Source: Prorocentrum cordatum (lineage: Eukaryota; Sar; Dinophyceae; Prorocentrales; Prorocentraceae). Taken from it: 64,000 nucleotides of DNA. Positions 37,561 to 48,824 of this stretch are shown here, one piece after another (the stretch's first letter is position 1; the number at the start of each line of letters is the position of its first letter). Below the pieces are notes generated by a model. The model worked only from the letters and a program-made list of their open reading frames with translations, searched no databases and was not told the origin of the DNA. The position numbers and the translations under genes were made by a program. The stretch is taken from assembly GCA_963575745.1 (NCBI GenBank), contig CAUYUJ010014360.1, positions 99,772 through 163,771 of the forward strand. The letters run 5' to 3'.

Positions 37561-38200
37561 AGTGTCCGACGAGCTCACGCGATACACCCCAAGAATCCCT
37601 GGAAATTTCCAATAGCGCCTGGGACACTGGGGGATCGGGGCCCTTACATCTGTATGCATCCACGCACATACCATAACTACATATCACAACGACACTTGTC
37701 TTGATCCACTCACCGTAATACAATGCTCATCCCTATCCTCCTCTCCTCCTCTTCCTTCTCTGCATCATACCAAAATTCCACTTCATCTTCCTCCTCCTCC
37801 TTCTCCTCCCACCTCGTCCTCCCTGTAACAACTGAATAACCCATACCATCGCCACACTTCCGTTTTTCTGGGGGTCGGCGCGACGGCGTCAGCCTCCAGC
37901 ACAGGCAAGCATACATTCATATACACTATTCGATGGTCCACGCTTCAATATTGGTCCTTGCCAGTTATATGGTTTTCAAAGCTGTCTGCAAGATTGCAGG
38001 ATGCCTCAGCGGGAGCGTGTCAAGCATGATGCACTATACTGTGCGGCCTGGTGCCCTCCTGCATGGCTGTCAAACAACTGCGAGCACGAAGTGCTCATTT
38101 CTTCGACTCACGCCCGAATCGCGCTCCCTGCCATATCTGAGCCCGCCACCCACTCGCAGGAGAGAGCGCCGAGATGCGCACTCTCTTGATTGTCTCTGAT
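37560..38200. other. Unassigned interval
   Basis: AT-richer than its surroundings, with a TTCCTCCTCC-rich tract near 37,740-37,810. I see no gene, TIR element or tandem repeat. Confidence 0.5.
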
Positions 38201-39017
38201 CGTGAGGGGGGGGGGGCTGTTCTCAAACTAAGGTTTCGGGGGCAGCGGTGGTGGACGCGAGGGGGGAAACGAGATGGAGATGACGACCTCGACAGTCGGG
38301 TGTTGCCAGAGGTATCCCTGGGCCACGGTGTCGCCCAGATGCCCCTGGAGGCCCCCACGGCCTCCGGGGCACGCCTCGCGAGGCCCAGAGGGCCACGGGG
38401 GCTCCAGGCGTGGAGCGACAAGCAAGAGGCACTTTGGGCCAGGGACACCTTCGGCACTGCCCGGAGACGTGGGGCATACGGTGAACCTTGGCCCGCCCCT
38501 GCGGCTCGCGCAGCTCGAGCCCGCGCGCTCTCTGAAACTGCCGAGCCAGGGGCCGAGAGCGCCCGAGCTGTCGGCCCCGCCCCGCCCGAGCGGTCGTCAC
38601 GCGACGTGGCAGACCAACGAGGAGCAACAAACGGCAAGTCCACACGCGCGCGCGCGCCGCGGAGCGCGCACGTCAAAATCGGCCAACAACTTTTATCCTA
38701 CCCATACGACCACCCTTCGGGTGACAAGGAGGTTTGGGGGGTGGGGGGGAAAGAGCTGACTGCTGGCAAATGCGATGGGTGTGATGCTGGCGATACTGGT
38801 GACGCGCCCTCGAGTTAGCGACGGCGCGTGATGACGATGTTGCGATGAGATGTAATGCCACTATCGTTCCCCCTGTCTATCTCACAACTAATGTCACAAT
38901 CAACCTCACTGTCGATCTCACTCTTGATCTCCCTATGCATCCCATTCGAGTGATCTCACTACCGATCTCACTATCGCCTTCACCATCGCCCCCAGGCTTC
39001 CGCCCGCCCGCCGCCGA

Positions 39018-39258
39018 CGGAACACCGACGGGACACCAACGGGACACCACAGGACACCACGGCGGGACACCCCGGGGCCACCGCGTGCCCACTGGGGGCG
39101 GAGGGGCGGTCCACTGCATCCGAATCGCACCAGCGACGGCGGGGTCACTCCTCGCCCGTGCCCACGCAGCTTCGCCTCGCCCGCACGCGTGACACGAACA
39201 CGAAACCGAACCCGATCTCCCGGTGGGGGGCTCTCCGTTCCACTGCGATCTCACCCCC
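39018..39258 (+). repeat. Composite GGGACACC array and dispersed repeat S, copy 2
   Basis: GGAACACCGACGGGACACC-type tract followed at 39,115-39,258 by the S unit (GCATCCGAATCGC, CTTCGCCTCGCCCGCACG, GGGGGGCTCTCCGTTCC). Same order as at 880-1,381. Confidence 0.8.
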
Positions 39259-39370
39259 GAGCCTCCGGTAGCTGCAAGACGCGGGTGATCATCAGCTGTC
39301 AAAGTTCAGTGCCGTTCCAACGAACGAGTTGCCAGAATTTTGCGCACACGGTAACATAAGCTGTCGCAGG

Positions 39371-39447
39371 TCCACGCGGATTTCTTGGGTCGGCGCCGGA
39401 GGCGCCGCCCAGGGGTTGCAGCGCCGATCCAAGAAATCCACGCGGAG
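39371..39447. repeat. Foldback: 25-bp inverted arms
   Basis: CCACGCGGATTTCTTGG-TCGGCGC at the left and its complement GCGCCGATCCAAGAAATCC-ACGCGG at the right, with a GC-rich loop (GGCGCCGGAGGCGCC). Confidence 0.8.
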
Positions 39448-41517
39448 CTCCAAGAGTTTGTATTTTCGCAAGTTCGTCAAATTCGAGAGCACTGTCCAGT
39501 CGAAGCCCGGAGCGTGACGACGGCCACGGCGACAGCGAGCCGGGCACCCTCGGGCTGCACGGCCCGTGGCCGATCGGAGCCGGCGATCCGGCGATTGGGG
39601 ATCGCCGCGATCGCAGTCCGCAGTCGCAAGGTCGGCGAGTGCGGCCATCGCAGCGAGATGGTGCGACCAGCGGGCACCGGGCCCGAAGCCAGCGGACATC
39701 TCCCCATTCTCGTTGCGCGCAACGACCATCACCGCCGAAGCGCCCTCTGGAATCGGCGTGGCCGCCGAGCCCCGCAAAGGGCATCCAAGACTCCCCAACA
39801 ACAAGGATATCGGCACTCTCGCAACCGGAAAGTGGAACCCCTGGGAGCGGGCACAAGTCCAGATGCACTTCTGGCCAAGGAGGCGCCCTGGGATGCTGTC
39901 CCAAGCTCAACTGCCTGTGAGGCCTGCTCGAGCGGATCGTCGACACTTGCGCCAGCGAGCATGCTTCCACCCGCGCTCCCGTCACACTCTGCGGCGAGCT
40001 GCCCCTGCCGGGGCACGTTTCTCTTCCCTGCCCGCCTGCCTGAAGCGGTCCGCCGAAGGCCCGACCGACAGATTCGGCCGCCCCTTCTGGTCGCTCCTGC
40101 CCTCCGGTACCCCACGGTCCAGGGCAGGGACGGGAAGCCTCACCTTTGGGACTGGGGAGTAGATGAGTAGCTGGGGACTGGCTCAGGGGAGGGCAGCATC
40201 GAGCTCGGCGTGGCGATACATCGCGGATGGATCGGATATTGACTTCCAACATCGAATCCACACGCCCATGGGCGGGGTGAGCTACCCAGCCCCTATCATC
40301 GATCAATGGGTGACTTGGGGTCGATGCGTCTACCCCTGAGCCTATCCCTCCAAACGTTGCCCCTGACTGGGGGCTGGGCGTGGTGCCGCCAGGCAATCTT
40401 GGCTTGTAGAGCTGGTAGGAGTAGGGCTCGGGGGGCAGCTCCACGATTGGGCCGCCCAGCTGTGAGCGTGGCATGTTTCTCATCCGCGCGTGACCACTCA
40501 GAGCAACTCTTGCGCGGCCTCGGCACAATACTTGGCCAGCAAGCTCCGTCCTGAGAAAAGCAATCGTCAACGAACCATGTCGGGTGTTCGTTCCCGGGGA
40601 CATCCACCGTGGGGTGAAGAAGCGTACCCTTTCAGATCACCTTTGCCCGCGGTGGCAGTTCAGTGGCCGCTTAGGGCCCCTCCAGGGCCACTTCCATGCA
40701 GTCCTCGGTGCACCCACGCTTCCCCCCCCCGTCGCGGTCCGCCCGACAAGGGAGACCATCCAGAGTCTCGTGTGCGTGTGGCTGCCGTGCTTGAGTGACT
40801 ATGTGTACGGGCGCGGTGCTGCGGGGCTCTGGCGCGAGGACGGGCCGCGAGCGTGGCGCCGGTGCGGCGGAGGGCTGACCGCTTCCCGTCTCTAACTCAA
40901 CACTGGCATGCCCTGTGGCATCCATCGGCGGCGAGCGAGGCCGCCGCCGCATCAACACTGGAAGCAAGGCTGGAAGGTCCCCTGGCCGACCGCTCCGCCA
41001 CAACGAGAGGCAAGCAGGGCCACCCTCGGCGGGCGACCTGACACGGAGAGAAAGCTGACGACGGGCCGCCTTGACGCGGCTAGGGTTGGTCCAGTAAGCG
41101 ACATAGGCCGACCCGATGTCACACTCGTCGGTCACCGCTGGCTTCCGCGAGCGTGCAGCCTGCGTCGAAGAACACGAGCCAGGATCTACCACCTCGGCAG
41201 CCACGCGCCCAGTGAGGGAGGCAAGGATGTCAGCGGGAAGGCCCAGGGCCTCAGGTGGGACTGGCTGCGACACTACATCCCTCCTCGAATCAAACGCAGG
41301 TTTTCCCTCGACATGGCGGAGCCCCAGGACCTCAACATTTCAATGTTCGCGCAGAACCTGGCGACTACAAACACAACAGTCTGACCCTGCGGGTCGCGTT
41401 TCGCGCGTCGATCAACATTAAAAACTTGGGTTTGATTTCGACGAGGGTTGTACGGTCTCCTGAAGACGGAGACAACATCGAACTCAAGGAGGGGGAGTCT
41501 CGTGGGTAGGCTGACGC

Positions 41518-41806
41518 CCGCTATGCACCGACACCGATGCTGGCCGATCCTGGGTCCAGGAGCCGTGCGTACCTGCCTGCCTTGGCCAGGAAGGCGCAGA
41601 GTATACACATTCGATAAGAGGTCTGGGAGCTCTGAGCTCCCAGAGGTGCCGCAGCGTTTGTGTCAGCCCCTAGGGCCATCGGGGGATCCAACACTTCCCT
41701 GGGGCACCTGCCGGCATGCTGGCTTCTTCTTTGGCGTGCCTGCTGTGAACACCGATCCTGGGCCCAAGATCGGCATGACCAACATCGGTGCCGGTGTATA
41801 CTTGAC
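41518..41806. mobile_element. T4 foldback element, copy 2
   Basis: CTATGCACCGACACCGATGC then TGG at the left pairs with CCAACATCGGTGCCGGTGTA then TAC at the right. The arms share CTAT-CACC-ACACCGAT with the inner arms of copy 1 at 24,154. Confidence 0.6.
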
Positions 41807-41934
41807 GCCCTCCGAGTGGGGGCGCCTATCTTTGCCTCGACAAGGCCTGGGGGTATTCTGGGAGAGCGCGCGGACAGGGCGTCTGGGAGCCGAGGTGCCT
41901 TCCCCCGGGGAGGAGAGCCAGCTGAGAGTAACTC

Positions 41935-42175
41935 CTCCTCCGCCGCCGCCTCCTCCTCCTCCTCCTCCGCCTCCGCCGCCTCCGCCGCCTCCTCCGCCGC
42001 CTCCTCCTCCTCCGCCGCCTCCTCCTCCTCCTCCTGATCCTCGCCTCCGCCGCCTCCGCCGCCTCCGCCACCTCCGCCGCCTCCACCTCCTCCTCCTCCT
42101 CCTCCTCCGCCTCCTCCTCCTCCTCCTCCTCCTCCTCCTCCTCCTCCTCCTCTGCCTCCTCCTCCAACGCTGCGT
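41935..42175 (+). repeat. (TCC)n/(GCC)n array
   Basis: Mixed CTCCTC, CCGCCT and CTCCGC triplets. The complementary strand gives Glu/Gly-rich frames with no gene meaning. Confidence 0.9.
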
Positions 42176-42314
42176 CGCTGCAGTCGTCGTGCTGCCACAA
42201 AAGCAGCGCTGCAGGAGGCACGAGGCACGGGCGTGTTTTGGGGTCCGCTGAGCGGGCCTCGGCTACGCACCTGGGTCCCGCCGGCCTGGGCCTGAGCGGC
42301 CCCAAAGCCTGGGC

Positions 42315-42426
42315 CCCTCCTCCTCCTCCTCCTCCTCCTCCTCCTCCTCCTCCTCCCTGCTCCCTCCTCCCTCCTCCCTCCTCCTTCTTCCCTCCTCCTT
42401 CTTCTCCCTCCTCCTCCTCCTCCTCT
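42315..42426 (+). repeat. (TCC)n array
   Basis: Near-pure TCC triplets, then CTCCCTCC variants. Confidence 0.9.
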
Positions 42427-42705
42427 GAGCCCAGAGTGGGCCGTATGTCAGCGTCTTGGCTGTGCGCGCGTTCTGGCAGCGGGCGGACCCGCCGAAGAGC
42501 CCCCGCAAGTTCTGCTGGCCGCACGCCCACGGGTGCTGCAGACGAAGCCAGGACGAGAGTAAATCCGAGCAAGGATAACGCAAGAATCTCCGAGATCTGG
42601 CGGCTCTGGAATATGTCTCGGGCGCCGCGACCTTCTCGCTCCAGAACGCTCCGAGAGCGTCCCGGAACGCTCTGGAACGGATTTATCCTCGTCCTCGCTC
42701 CACCC
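42427..42705 (+). repeat. Dispersed repeat P copy 2, with adjacent CCCAGAGTGG block
   Basis: 42,541-42,705 matches 14,672-14,836. Preceding it, GAGCCCAGAGTGGGCCGTATG then TCAGCGTCTTG matches 47,934-47,966, which is also next to a TCC array. Confidence 0.7.
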
Positions 42706-43038
42706 GAGTGCTGCACGTTTCCGCTGCCCAGGGGGATTTTCCCAACACCACATCGACCATTTGTTCCAATGGGCAGCCCTCGCGGCCATGCTTACGTAAC
42801 ATATCCGCTGGTATGCTCCGTGCTAGCACCAAGTATATCCCTGGCGGCATGCCTGGTCAACACCAAGTTGCACCCCGAAACCGCACCCGTGTCAAACTGG
42901 GCCAGATCGACCAGGCGACAATGCCCCAGCGACCTCTGAGCCCGAGGATCGCCACAGCCATGCAGTCCTCCCGCAGTGTGCGTCGCAGGAGCGCATGGCC
43001 GGCTGCGAGGGAGCAGAGATACGCGAGGGGAACCCGAT

Positions 43039-43242
43039 AGGGAGGAGGAGGAGGAGGAGGGGGAGGAGGAGGAGGAGGAGGAGGAGGAGGAGGAGGAGGA
43101 GGAGGAGGAGGAGGAGGAGGGAGGAGGAGGAGGAGGAGGAGGCGGAGGAGGAGGAGGAGGCGGAGGAGGAGGAGGAGGAGGAGGAGGAGGAGGAGGAGGA
43201 GGAGGAGGAGGAGGAGGAGGAAGAGGAGGAGGAGGAGGAGGA
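43039..43242 (+). repeat. (GGA)n array
   Basis: About 200 bp of GGA triplets with a few GCG substitutions. Confidence 0.95.
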
Positions 43243-43559
43243 GAGGCACGGAGCAGGGAGGAGAGAGGCCCACAGCATCGCCCGGAGAGGGGGGACGGCG
43301 GGGGACAAGAGCGAAGGGGCAGGCTCGGAGCGGCTCTGCTCCTGCCCCACCGCCCCCTATCGCCCCTGGCCCTGGCTCCTCCTCCGCAGCAGGCGAGGGC
43401 GGAGACGGATCGAGACGACTCCTGGAGCAGCAGGGTCCCCCACGAGCACAGAAGGAAGCACAGGAGGAGACATCTCACCCAACCCGTGCCCCGTGCCTCC
43501 CTGGCCCGACAGTCCCCCTGGGGTCGCGTGGGACCTGCCAACGTCATCTTGCTGGCTCG

Positions 43560-45520
43560 TGCGAACCGCCGCTAGCCGACGCTGATCGACGCAGCGACGC
43601 TGAGTCGCCAACATCGGCACTTCCTCATCGACTACCCCACGCTACAGCGCACGCCAGTGCGCTCCCAAAAGCGGAGCCTCGGCGACAGGCTAAGCCTCCA
43701 TGACATGCTGCCGAACTGATGCTCTCTCCTGGGACTACCCAGCGGCGGGCGGGGGGGAAGTGATAATAATAAGGATAATACTAATAATAATCAGAAGAAT
43801 AATAATGATAAGAAGAAGAAGAAGCAGATGCTCTCAGAAGGGGGCAGGACTCCTTAAGCCCTCGCGCCTCCTGAGAACTTTTTTCTGTCTTCGGGGCAAG
43901 CTGCGACAACGTCTGGGAAGGCTGCGGGACTTCCGAGCCTTCGGAGCAGGCCCGCCCCTTTCCTCACCTCCCCCACAAGGGCTCGCCGCCGGACTGCAGC
44001 GCCGCCGGCGGAAGGCGCCGCTATGCCGGGCACGATCGTGAGCGTCACGATGCGGCTCTGCGGGTTCGTGTCCGGCTCGGCCTGGCGGCGGCGGCCCCGG
44101 CGTGCCCGCGGCCCCTCGGCCGGACTGCGCATTCCGAAGCCGCCACTCGGCGCCGTCGCCTGCGGTGCGAAGCCATCTCGCAGGCGGGCCAGCCGCCGTT
44201 GCGACTGCCCTGCGCGGAGTCGCTAGCAACAGACGGTGTTCAAACGATCGCTCTAGCCGTGTCGCAACGGATGCACATTAGCACGTACCTCTCGTTCATG
44301 TTAGGTCATCCTCTCTATCATTGGTTGGGTTAGCGCTACTTCCGCCGAGAGGGCCAGCAGATCTCACTCGGCGGCAAGCCCAGGGGAATAATCAGAGGGG
44401 TCGGGCCTTCTCAGAAGGCTCGGAAGGCCTCAGGCCTCCTGACAAGTGCTCTGAGCTTCCTGCGAAGACGGAGGCAACTTCTCAAAGGCTGGAGGGCTTC
44501 TGAGAAGCCCCGCCGCCTTCTGAGAAGGTCTGGCCCTTCTTACTTCCCCCCAGACTCGCCGCCGATCAATGCGAATGCCTTGCTTGGGTAAGCAACAGCT
44601 GAATTATGCTGACCTCGCTCGAATCGGCTCGAGTCGAGCTGTGCTATGTGAGGAAAGATCGAATGTTGTCGTGTCGCGTGGATTCGGGATCTGTCAGCAT
44701 GTATGCGGCCGTGTTGGCATCACTCTCATGAGCGAAAGACACACCAACCTTTTTCAACTACAATCGCACTTCCCCAATATCACGCATGTCGGGAACCCAG
44801 GAAGCCTTGCCCCGCGTTTTTTTGTTAATCCTCATCCCCAAGCTTGACTCCAAGAGGACGCGTGGACCAGAGCAGTCCCGCCATCACCATGCGATGTACC
44901 ATCAACAACGGCTGCATCGTGGTCGTTTTGGGCAGGGCACCTTCGCTTCGACGAGCCAAGTCACACTTTTCTGGCGGTCTGTCTGGCTGTCCCGCACGTT
45001 AGCATTCGCGTGTGTACTCACCCCCGTGTTGATAGACACTGAGTGGAGTGCCATCATCTTCCACTTCGAATATTGTTGGAGCTCGCGTGCTTCGCGTCGC
45101 CCGACCGCACGACACGACTGACACGAGCTGACACCGCTCTCCGAGCTGGGGGACTCTGCTTCACTCCTTCCTCACCCTCCAACCTCCGATGCATCATTTT
45201 TGTTTCCTCCTGGTTGCCCGTACCCAGGCTCCTGCCCGCGGGGTCTCGGCGCTAGTTGCCCTAATAGCGTCCTCGAACTACTTGGTAACCACCGCGCGTC
45301 GCCCACTGCGCGTGCAGCGACGCCTCCGTCACTCAGGGCCAGCGATCCTGGCGCCACGTCGATTATCGCAAATCTGCTGCCCGCGCTTCGAGGTGCGAAA
45401 AGAAGCGACCGACCGCATGGTCAGGTGCCCCGGATCAGCTTGACGTCGCATCCCCTCGGAGCCCCCCGACCAAACACGGACGCCACCCTTGTGCGGGGCA
45501 GCCTGGGCCCCCTCTAGCCT
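43560..45520. other. Interval without recognised gene
   Basis: Contains an AT-rich AATAATAAG/AAGAAG tract (about 43,770-43,830) and palindromic GCCTTCTCAGAAGGC / GGCTTCTGAGAAGCC clusters at 44,390-44,545. No convincing coding sequence was seen. Confidence 0.5.
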
Positions 45521-45523
45521 CAG

Positions 45524-46136
45524 GTCGGGCATGTCCCCCTACAGGAGGATTTTGGAAAAGATTAAAATACCCCAGAAATGCCTCACAGTGTTCAAAAATA
45601 CTCAACAAATCGGCCCCTGACTATATTTGGACTATTTCCCTACCTAGGCTCTGCCTAGAAGGGTTCTTACTATTAGGCTTAAAGGGCCGGGCAGTGGGGC
45701 ACGCCCCGGGCGGTTCCCCCAGTATCCGCCCCGCGGTTCCCCCAGTGACGTTCCCTTAGCTTCGCGTTGCGTATCTCATCTTAGCTTAGCTTAGGTTCAT
45801 CTTAGCTCAGGTTTATCTTAGCTAGCTTACCTTCATCTTAGCTTCGCTGAACTTTAGCATAGCAGAGCACAGCATAGCATAGCGTAGCATAGCATCGCAT
45901 AGTGCAGCTTAGCATAGCATATCATAGCACAGCTTAGCATAACACAGCATGGCATAGCATAGCATAGCGCAGCATAGCATAGCATAGCATTAGCATAGCA
46001 TTAACATAGCATAGCGCAGCATAGCATGGCATAACATAGCATAGCAACTAATGCTGCTTTCATAGGGGCTCCAACTTCTAGGTAGGGTCGCACTGGGGTA
46101 ATTTTGAATATTCCCCCTGTAGAGGCACAGGCCCGC
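45524..46136 (+). mobile_element. T1 TIR element copy D, expanded by a TAGCA array
   Basis: The left end GGTCGGGCATGTCCCCCTAC and internal CGGCCCCTGACTATATTTGG match copies A-C. The right end CCCCCTGTAGAGGCACAGGC then CCGCC lies 600 bp away. Between them is the array at 45,755-46,050. Flanks are TCA and TTA. Confidence 0.7.
45755..46050 (+). repeat. TTAGC / AGCAT pentanucleotide-type array
   Basis: CTTAGCTTAGC passes into AGCATAGCATAGC repeats, about 300 bp, inside T1 copy D. Confidence 0.85.
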
Positions 46137-46344
46137 CTTAACTCCAGCCGACACCTGTGCGCGGGCACCCATTCTCGACGCCGGCGCTGCTCGCAGGGGC
46201 AGGCGCGGGGAACGCGAGAGGCTTGGGGGGGGCCCCCCACGGGCCCCCGGACGAGACCGAGATCGGCGCCTTCCCCCAAAAAAGCCGACCACGGCTCTCT
46301 GCCCAGACATGCGGCTGCTCCAATTGACTCGATGTGTGGGCACT

Positions 46345-46705
46345 GGAGCCCTCCAGAGATCCAACGCATCGAACAAATCAAGACGTTTTTTTTGTTGTTG
46401 TTTTCCCCCCGTTTTTTTTTTTTTTTTTTTTTTTTTTTGTTTTTGTTTGTTGCTTTTTCTTGTTGTTTTTCTGTTGTCTCTCAATTTTCGGTCTCTAGGG
46501 ACCCTCGCCAGACCGCGGGACCGTCAAAAAACGACTCAAGCTGAAAAAACCGGTCCTGGGGAATGGGCCGAGACTTCCAGGGACCCCGCATTGAAAAAAT
46601 CACGACGTCGGATCCCTGGGTCTGGACCACTTCCCCGGGGCCGGTTTCTCGTCCTGAGCCAATCTTCGACGGTCCCGAGGCCCAGCGAGGGCCCCCGTGG
46701 AGGCC
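46345..46705. mobile_element. R1 copies c (minus) and d (plus), head to head
   Basis: 46,350-46,622 is an inverted R1 copy (CCAGAGATCC ... GGATCCCTGGG; CGGTCCTGGGGAATGGGCC; GGGACCGTCAAAAAACGA) with a poly(T)-rich insertion at 46,386-46,480. 46,640-46,704 repeats the R1 interior in plus orientation (CCGGTTTCTCGTCCTGAG, GACGGTCCCGAGGCCCAGCG). Together they form a long potential hairpin. Confidence 0.72.
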
Positions 46706-46947
46706 GCCGCTCCAACTTTCCGTGGGCCCTCTGGGCGCGCGGCCGCCTCCCAACGCCCCTTCTCGGCCCTGGGCTCGAGCAGCCCGACGGCCTCGGCGGG
46801 GCCCGAGGCCCCCGCGGGCCAGCCGGGCGCCTCCCTGCGCGCCCCCCCCCCTCGCCGTCCTCCGCCCCCGCCCCTGGGCCGCGCCTCGCCGCCGCCCTCC
46901 CCCCGCAGCCTCCGCCTCCGCCCCTCGGCGGCATGCCCCCTTAACGC

Positions 46948-46953
46948 CATCGC

Positions 46954-47015
<62 letters not shown>

Positions 47016-47052
47016 TCGTCGCCGCCGTCGCCGTCGTCGTGGTCGTGGTCCC
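46948..47052 (+). repeat. (CGTCGC)n array
   Basis: CGCCGTCGC and GTCGTCGTC hexamers and triplets. Confidence 0.85.
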
Positions 47053-47224
47053 CTCCCCGCCGCCGGCGCCCAGCGACCCGAGTGCCTCGCGCCCCCCGCG
47101 CGGCACCCGCCCGGGGCCGCCGGAGCCCGGTGCGCCCAGGGGCGCCTCGCACCCCTCCGGGCCCTGTGCGCGCGGGACGCTGGCGCGACCGAGAGAACTA
47201 CAGCCGTGGGCCGAGCCGCTCTCC

Positions 47225-47532
47225 ATGCTTCGCTCCTCCTCCCTCTGCCTTTCCTCCTCCCCCTGCCTTTCCTCCTCCCCCTGCCTTTCCTCCTCCCGTT
47301 CCTTCTCCCCCTGCCTTTCCTCCTCCCCCTCCCTTTCTCCTTCCTCCCCCCCCCTCCCCTCCCCCTCCACCACCCCTCCTCTCCTCCTCCCACCTCCTCC
47401 TCCTCCTCCTCCTCCACCTCCCCCTCCCCCTCCCTCCTCCACTCCCTCCTCCTCCTCCTCCTCCTCCTCCTCCTCCTCCTTTCCTCCTCCTCCTCCTCCT
47501 CCTCCTCCTCCTCCTCCTCCTCCTCCTCCTCT
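47225..47532 (+). repeat. (TCC)n array with CCTTTCCTCC subrepeat
   Basis: CTGCCTTTCCTCCTCCCC repeated four or five times, then near-pure TCC. Confidence 0.9.
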
Positions 47533-47985
47533 GGGGGTCCACGCTGCGAAACACTCACGACGCTGGGGGTCTGGGCTGGTCGCCCCTGCGTGGCGTACGC
47601 CGCGCCCATTGATCGCCAAGGCTCCTGCGGTCATCGCGCTGGCACATCTCGAGACTGCAGCCGCGGGGCTGACAGCAGAGGCCACCAACCGCGCACCACG
47701 GCAGGCCCTTGCCTGCACACGGGTTCGGAGGGGGAGAAGGGGGGAGGGCGGGCGGGGGAGGGGCGCCGGGCTCCACTCGCCGCCGCAGCGTCGGCCTCAC
47801 GCTGCGCCGACCGTAAAGTCATCGCGCTACCACAGGGCGCGCTGAAGGAGGAGCGAAGTCGCTCTTTTTCTGGCCACGCCGAGCCTCGGCCTCAGGCCCA
47901 AGGAAGGGCCCGAAAACCAGAGCCCCTTTCGGAACCCAGAGTGGACCTCATGTCAGCATCTTGACAGCACCCCCTCCTCCCCAGA

Positions 47986-48130
47986 CTCCTCCTCCTCCTC
48001 CTCCTCCTCCTCCTCCACCTCCACCTCCTCTCCTCCTCCTCCTCCTCCACCTCCACCTCCTCCTCCTCCTCCTCCTCCTCCTCCTCCTCCTCCTCCTCCT
48101 CCTCCTCCTCCTCCTCCTCCTCCTCCCCCT
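47986..48130 (+). repeat. (TCC)n array
   Basis: CTCCTCCTC with CACCTC interruptions, directly followed by dispersed repeat S copy 3. Confidence 0.92.
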
Positions 48131-48136
48131 CCTTGT

Positions 48137-48238
48137 CCGCCCACGCAGCTTCGCCTCGCCCGCACGCACGACACGAACCCGAAGCCGAGACCGATTTCCC
48201 AGTGGGGGGCTCTCCGTTCCACTGCGATCTCACCCCCG
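48137..48238 (+). repeat. Dispersed repeat S, copy 3
   Basis: GCAGCTTCGCCTCGCCCGC, GACACGAACCCGAAGCCGA and GGGGGGCTCTCCGTTCCAC. It lacks the preceding GGGACACC tract; a TCC array takes its place. Confidence 0.8.
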
Positions 48239-48638
48239 CACCTCCCACCAGACAGACTTTGGCATTCTTCCACGCCTCGCAACGCATTCAAGACCTTTTT
48301 TGCTGAATTCGCTGCTCAGGGGAGCATGACCAGGGCCATCGAGTCCAGCAAGGCTGTGAGGGATCGCTCTGGCCACTCACTCATCCAGGGCTCCCCGCTA
48401 CGCAGTGCAGACCTTACCCGCCCCACCCAGCGCGTGCCGCCATGGCACGTAATTGGTGGCGGGGGTCGCCCAGTGCTGCTGTTGGCACAGGCCCTTGGCC
48501 CCAGGTGCCCCCAGGATTTCCAGGGAGGCAAACGCGGCCTCCAGGCCGTCACGAGGCCCAGGGGGCCCCAAGGAGCCCCAGAATGGCGCGAGAAGCGGAG
48601 GGGGGGGCACCCTGGGCCAGGCACACCCGACAGGGGGG

Positions 48639-48824
48639 GAGGAGGAGGAGGAGGAGGAGGAGGAGGAGGAGGAGGAGGAGGAGGAGGAGGAGGAGGAGGA
48701 GGAGGAGGGAGGAGGAGGAGGAGGAGGAGGAGGAGGAGGAGGAGGAGGAGGAGGAGGAGGAGGAGGAGAGGAGGAGGAGGAGGAGAAGGAGGGGGAGGAG
48801 GAGGAGGAGGAGGAGGAGGAGGAG
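48639..48824 (+). repeat. (GGA)n array
   Basis: About 185 bp of GGA triplets. The Ser/Pro/Leu homopolymer frames across it are artefacts. Confidence 0.95.

Larger units (their letters stand above)
38200..41400 (-). other. Interval with scattered exon-like open stretches
   Basis: Minus-strand stretches with protein-like composition include LPADILASLTGRVAAEVVD (about 41,230), SQLGGPIVELPPEPYSYQLY (about 40,440) and ASAVMVVARNENGEMSAGFG (about 39,720). They are in different frames and I could not link them with consistent splice phases or assign a family. They may be exons of an unrecognised gene. Confidence 0.3.

Noticed and set aside
39299-40603. 434-codon minus-strand frame as a single gene
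   Set aside because: Composition changes along its length, alternative frames look equally or more protein-like in places, and it crosses a 25-bp foldback at 39,371-39,447. Kept only as an exon-like interval.
42976-43585. Glu- and Gly-rich frames across GGA arrays (also at 8.6, 14.3, 42, 47-49 and 60-62 kb)
   Set aside because: Products of trinucleotide arrays; several frames on both strands are open over the same bases.
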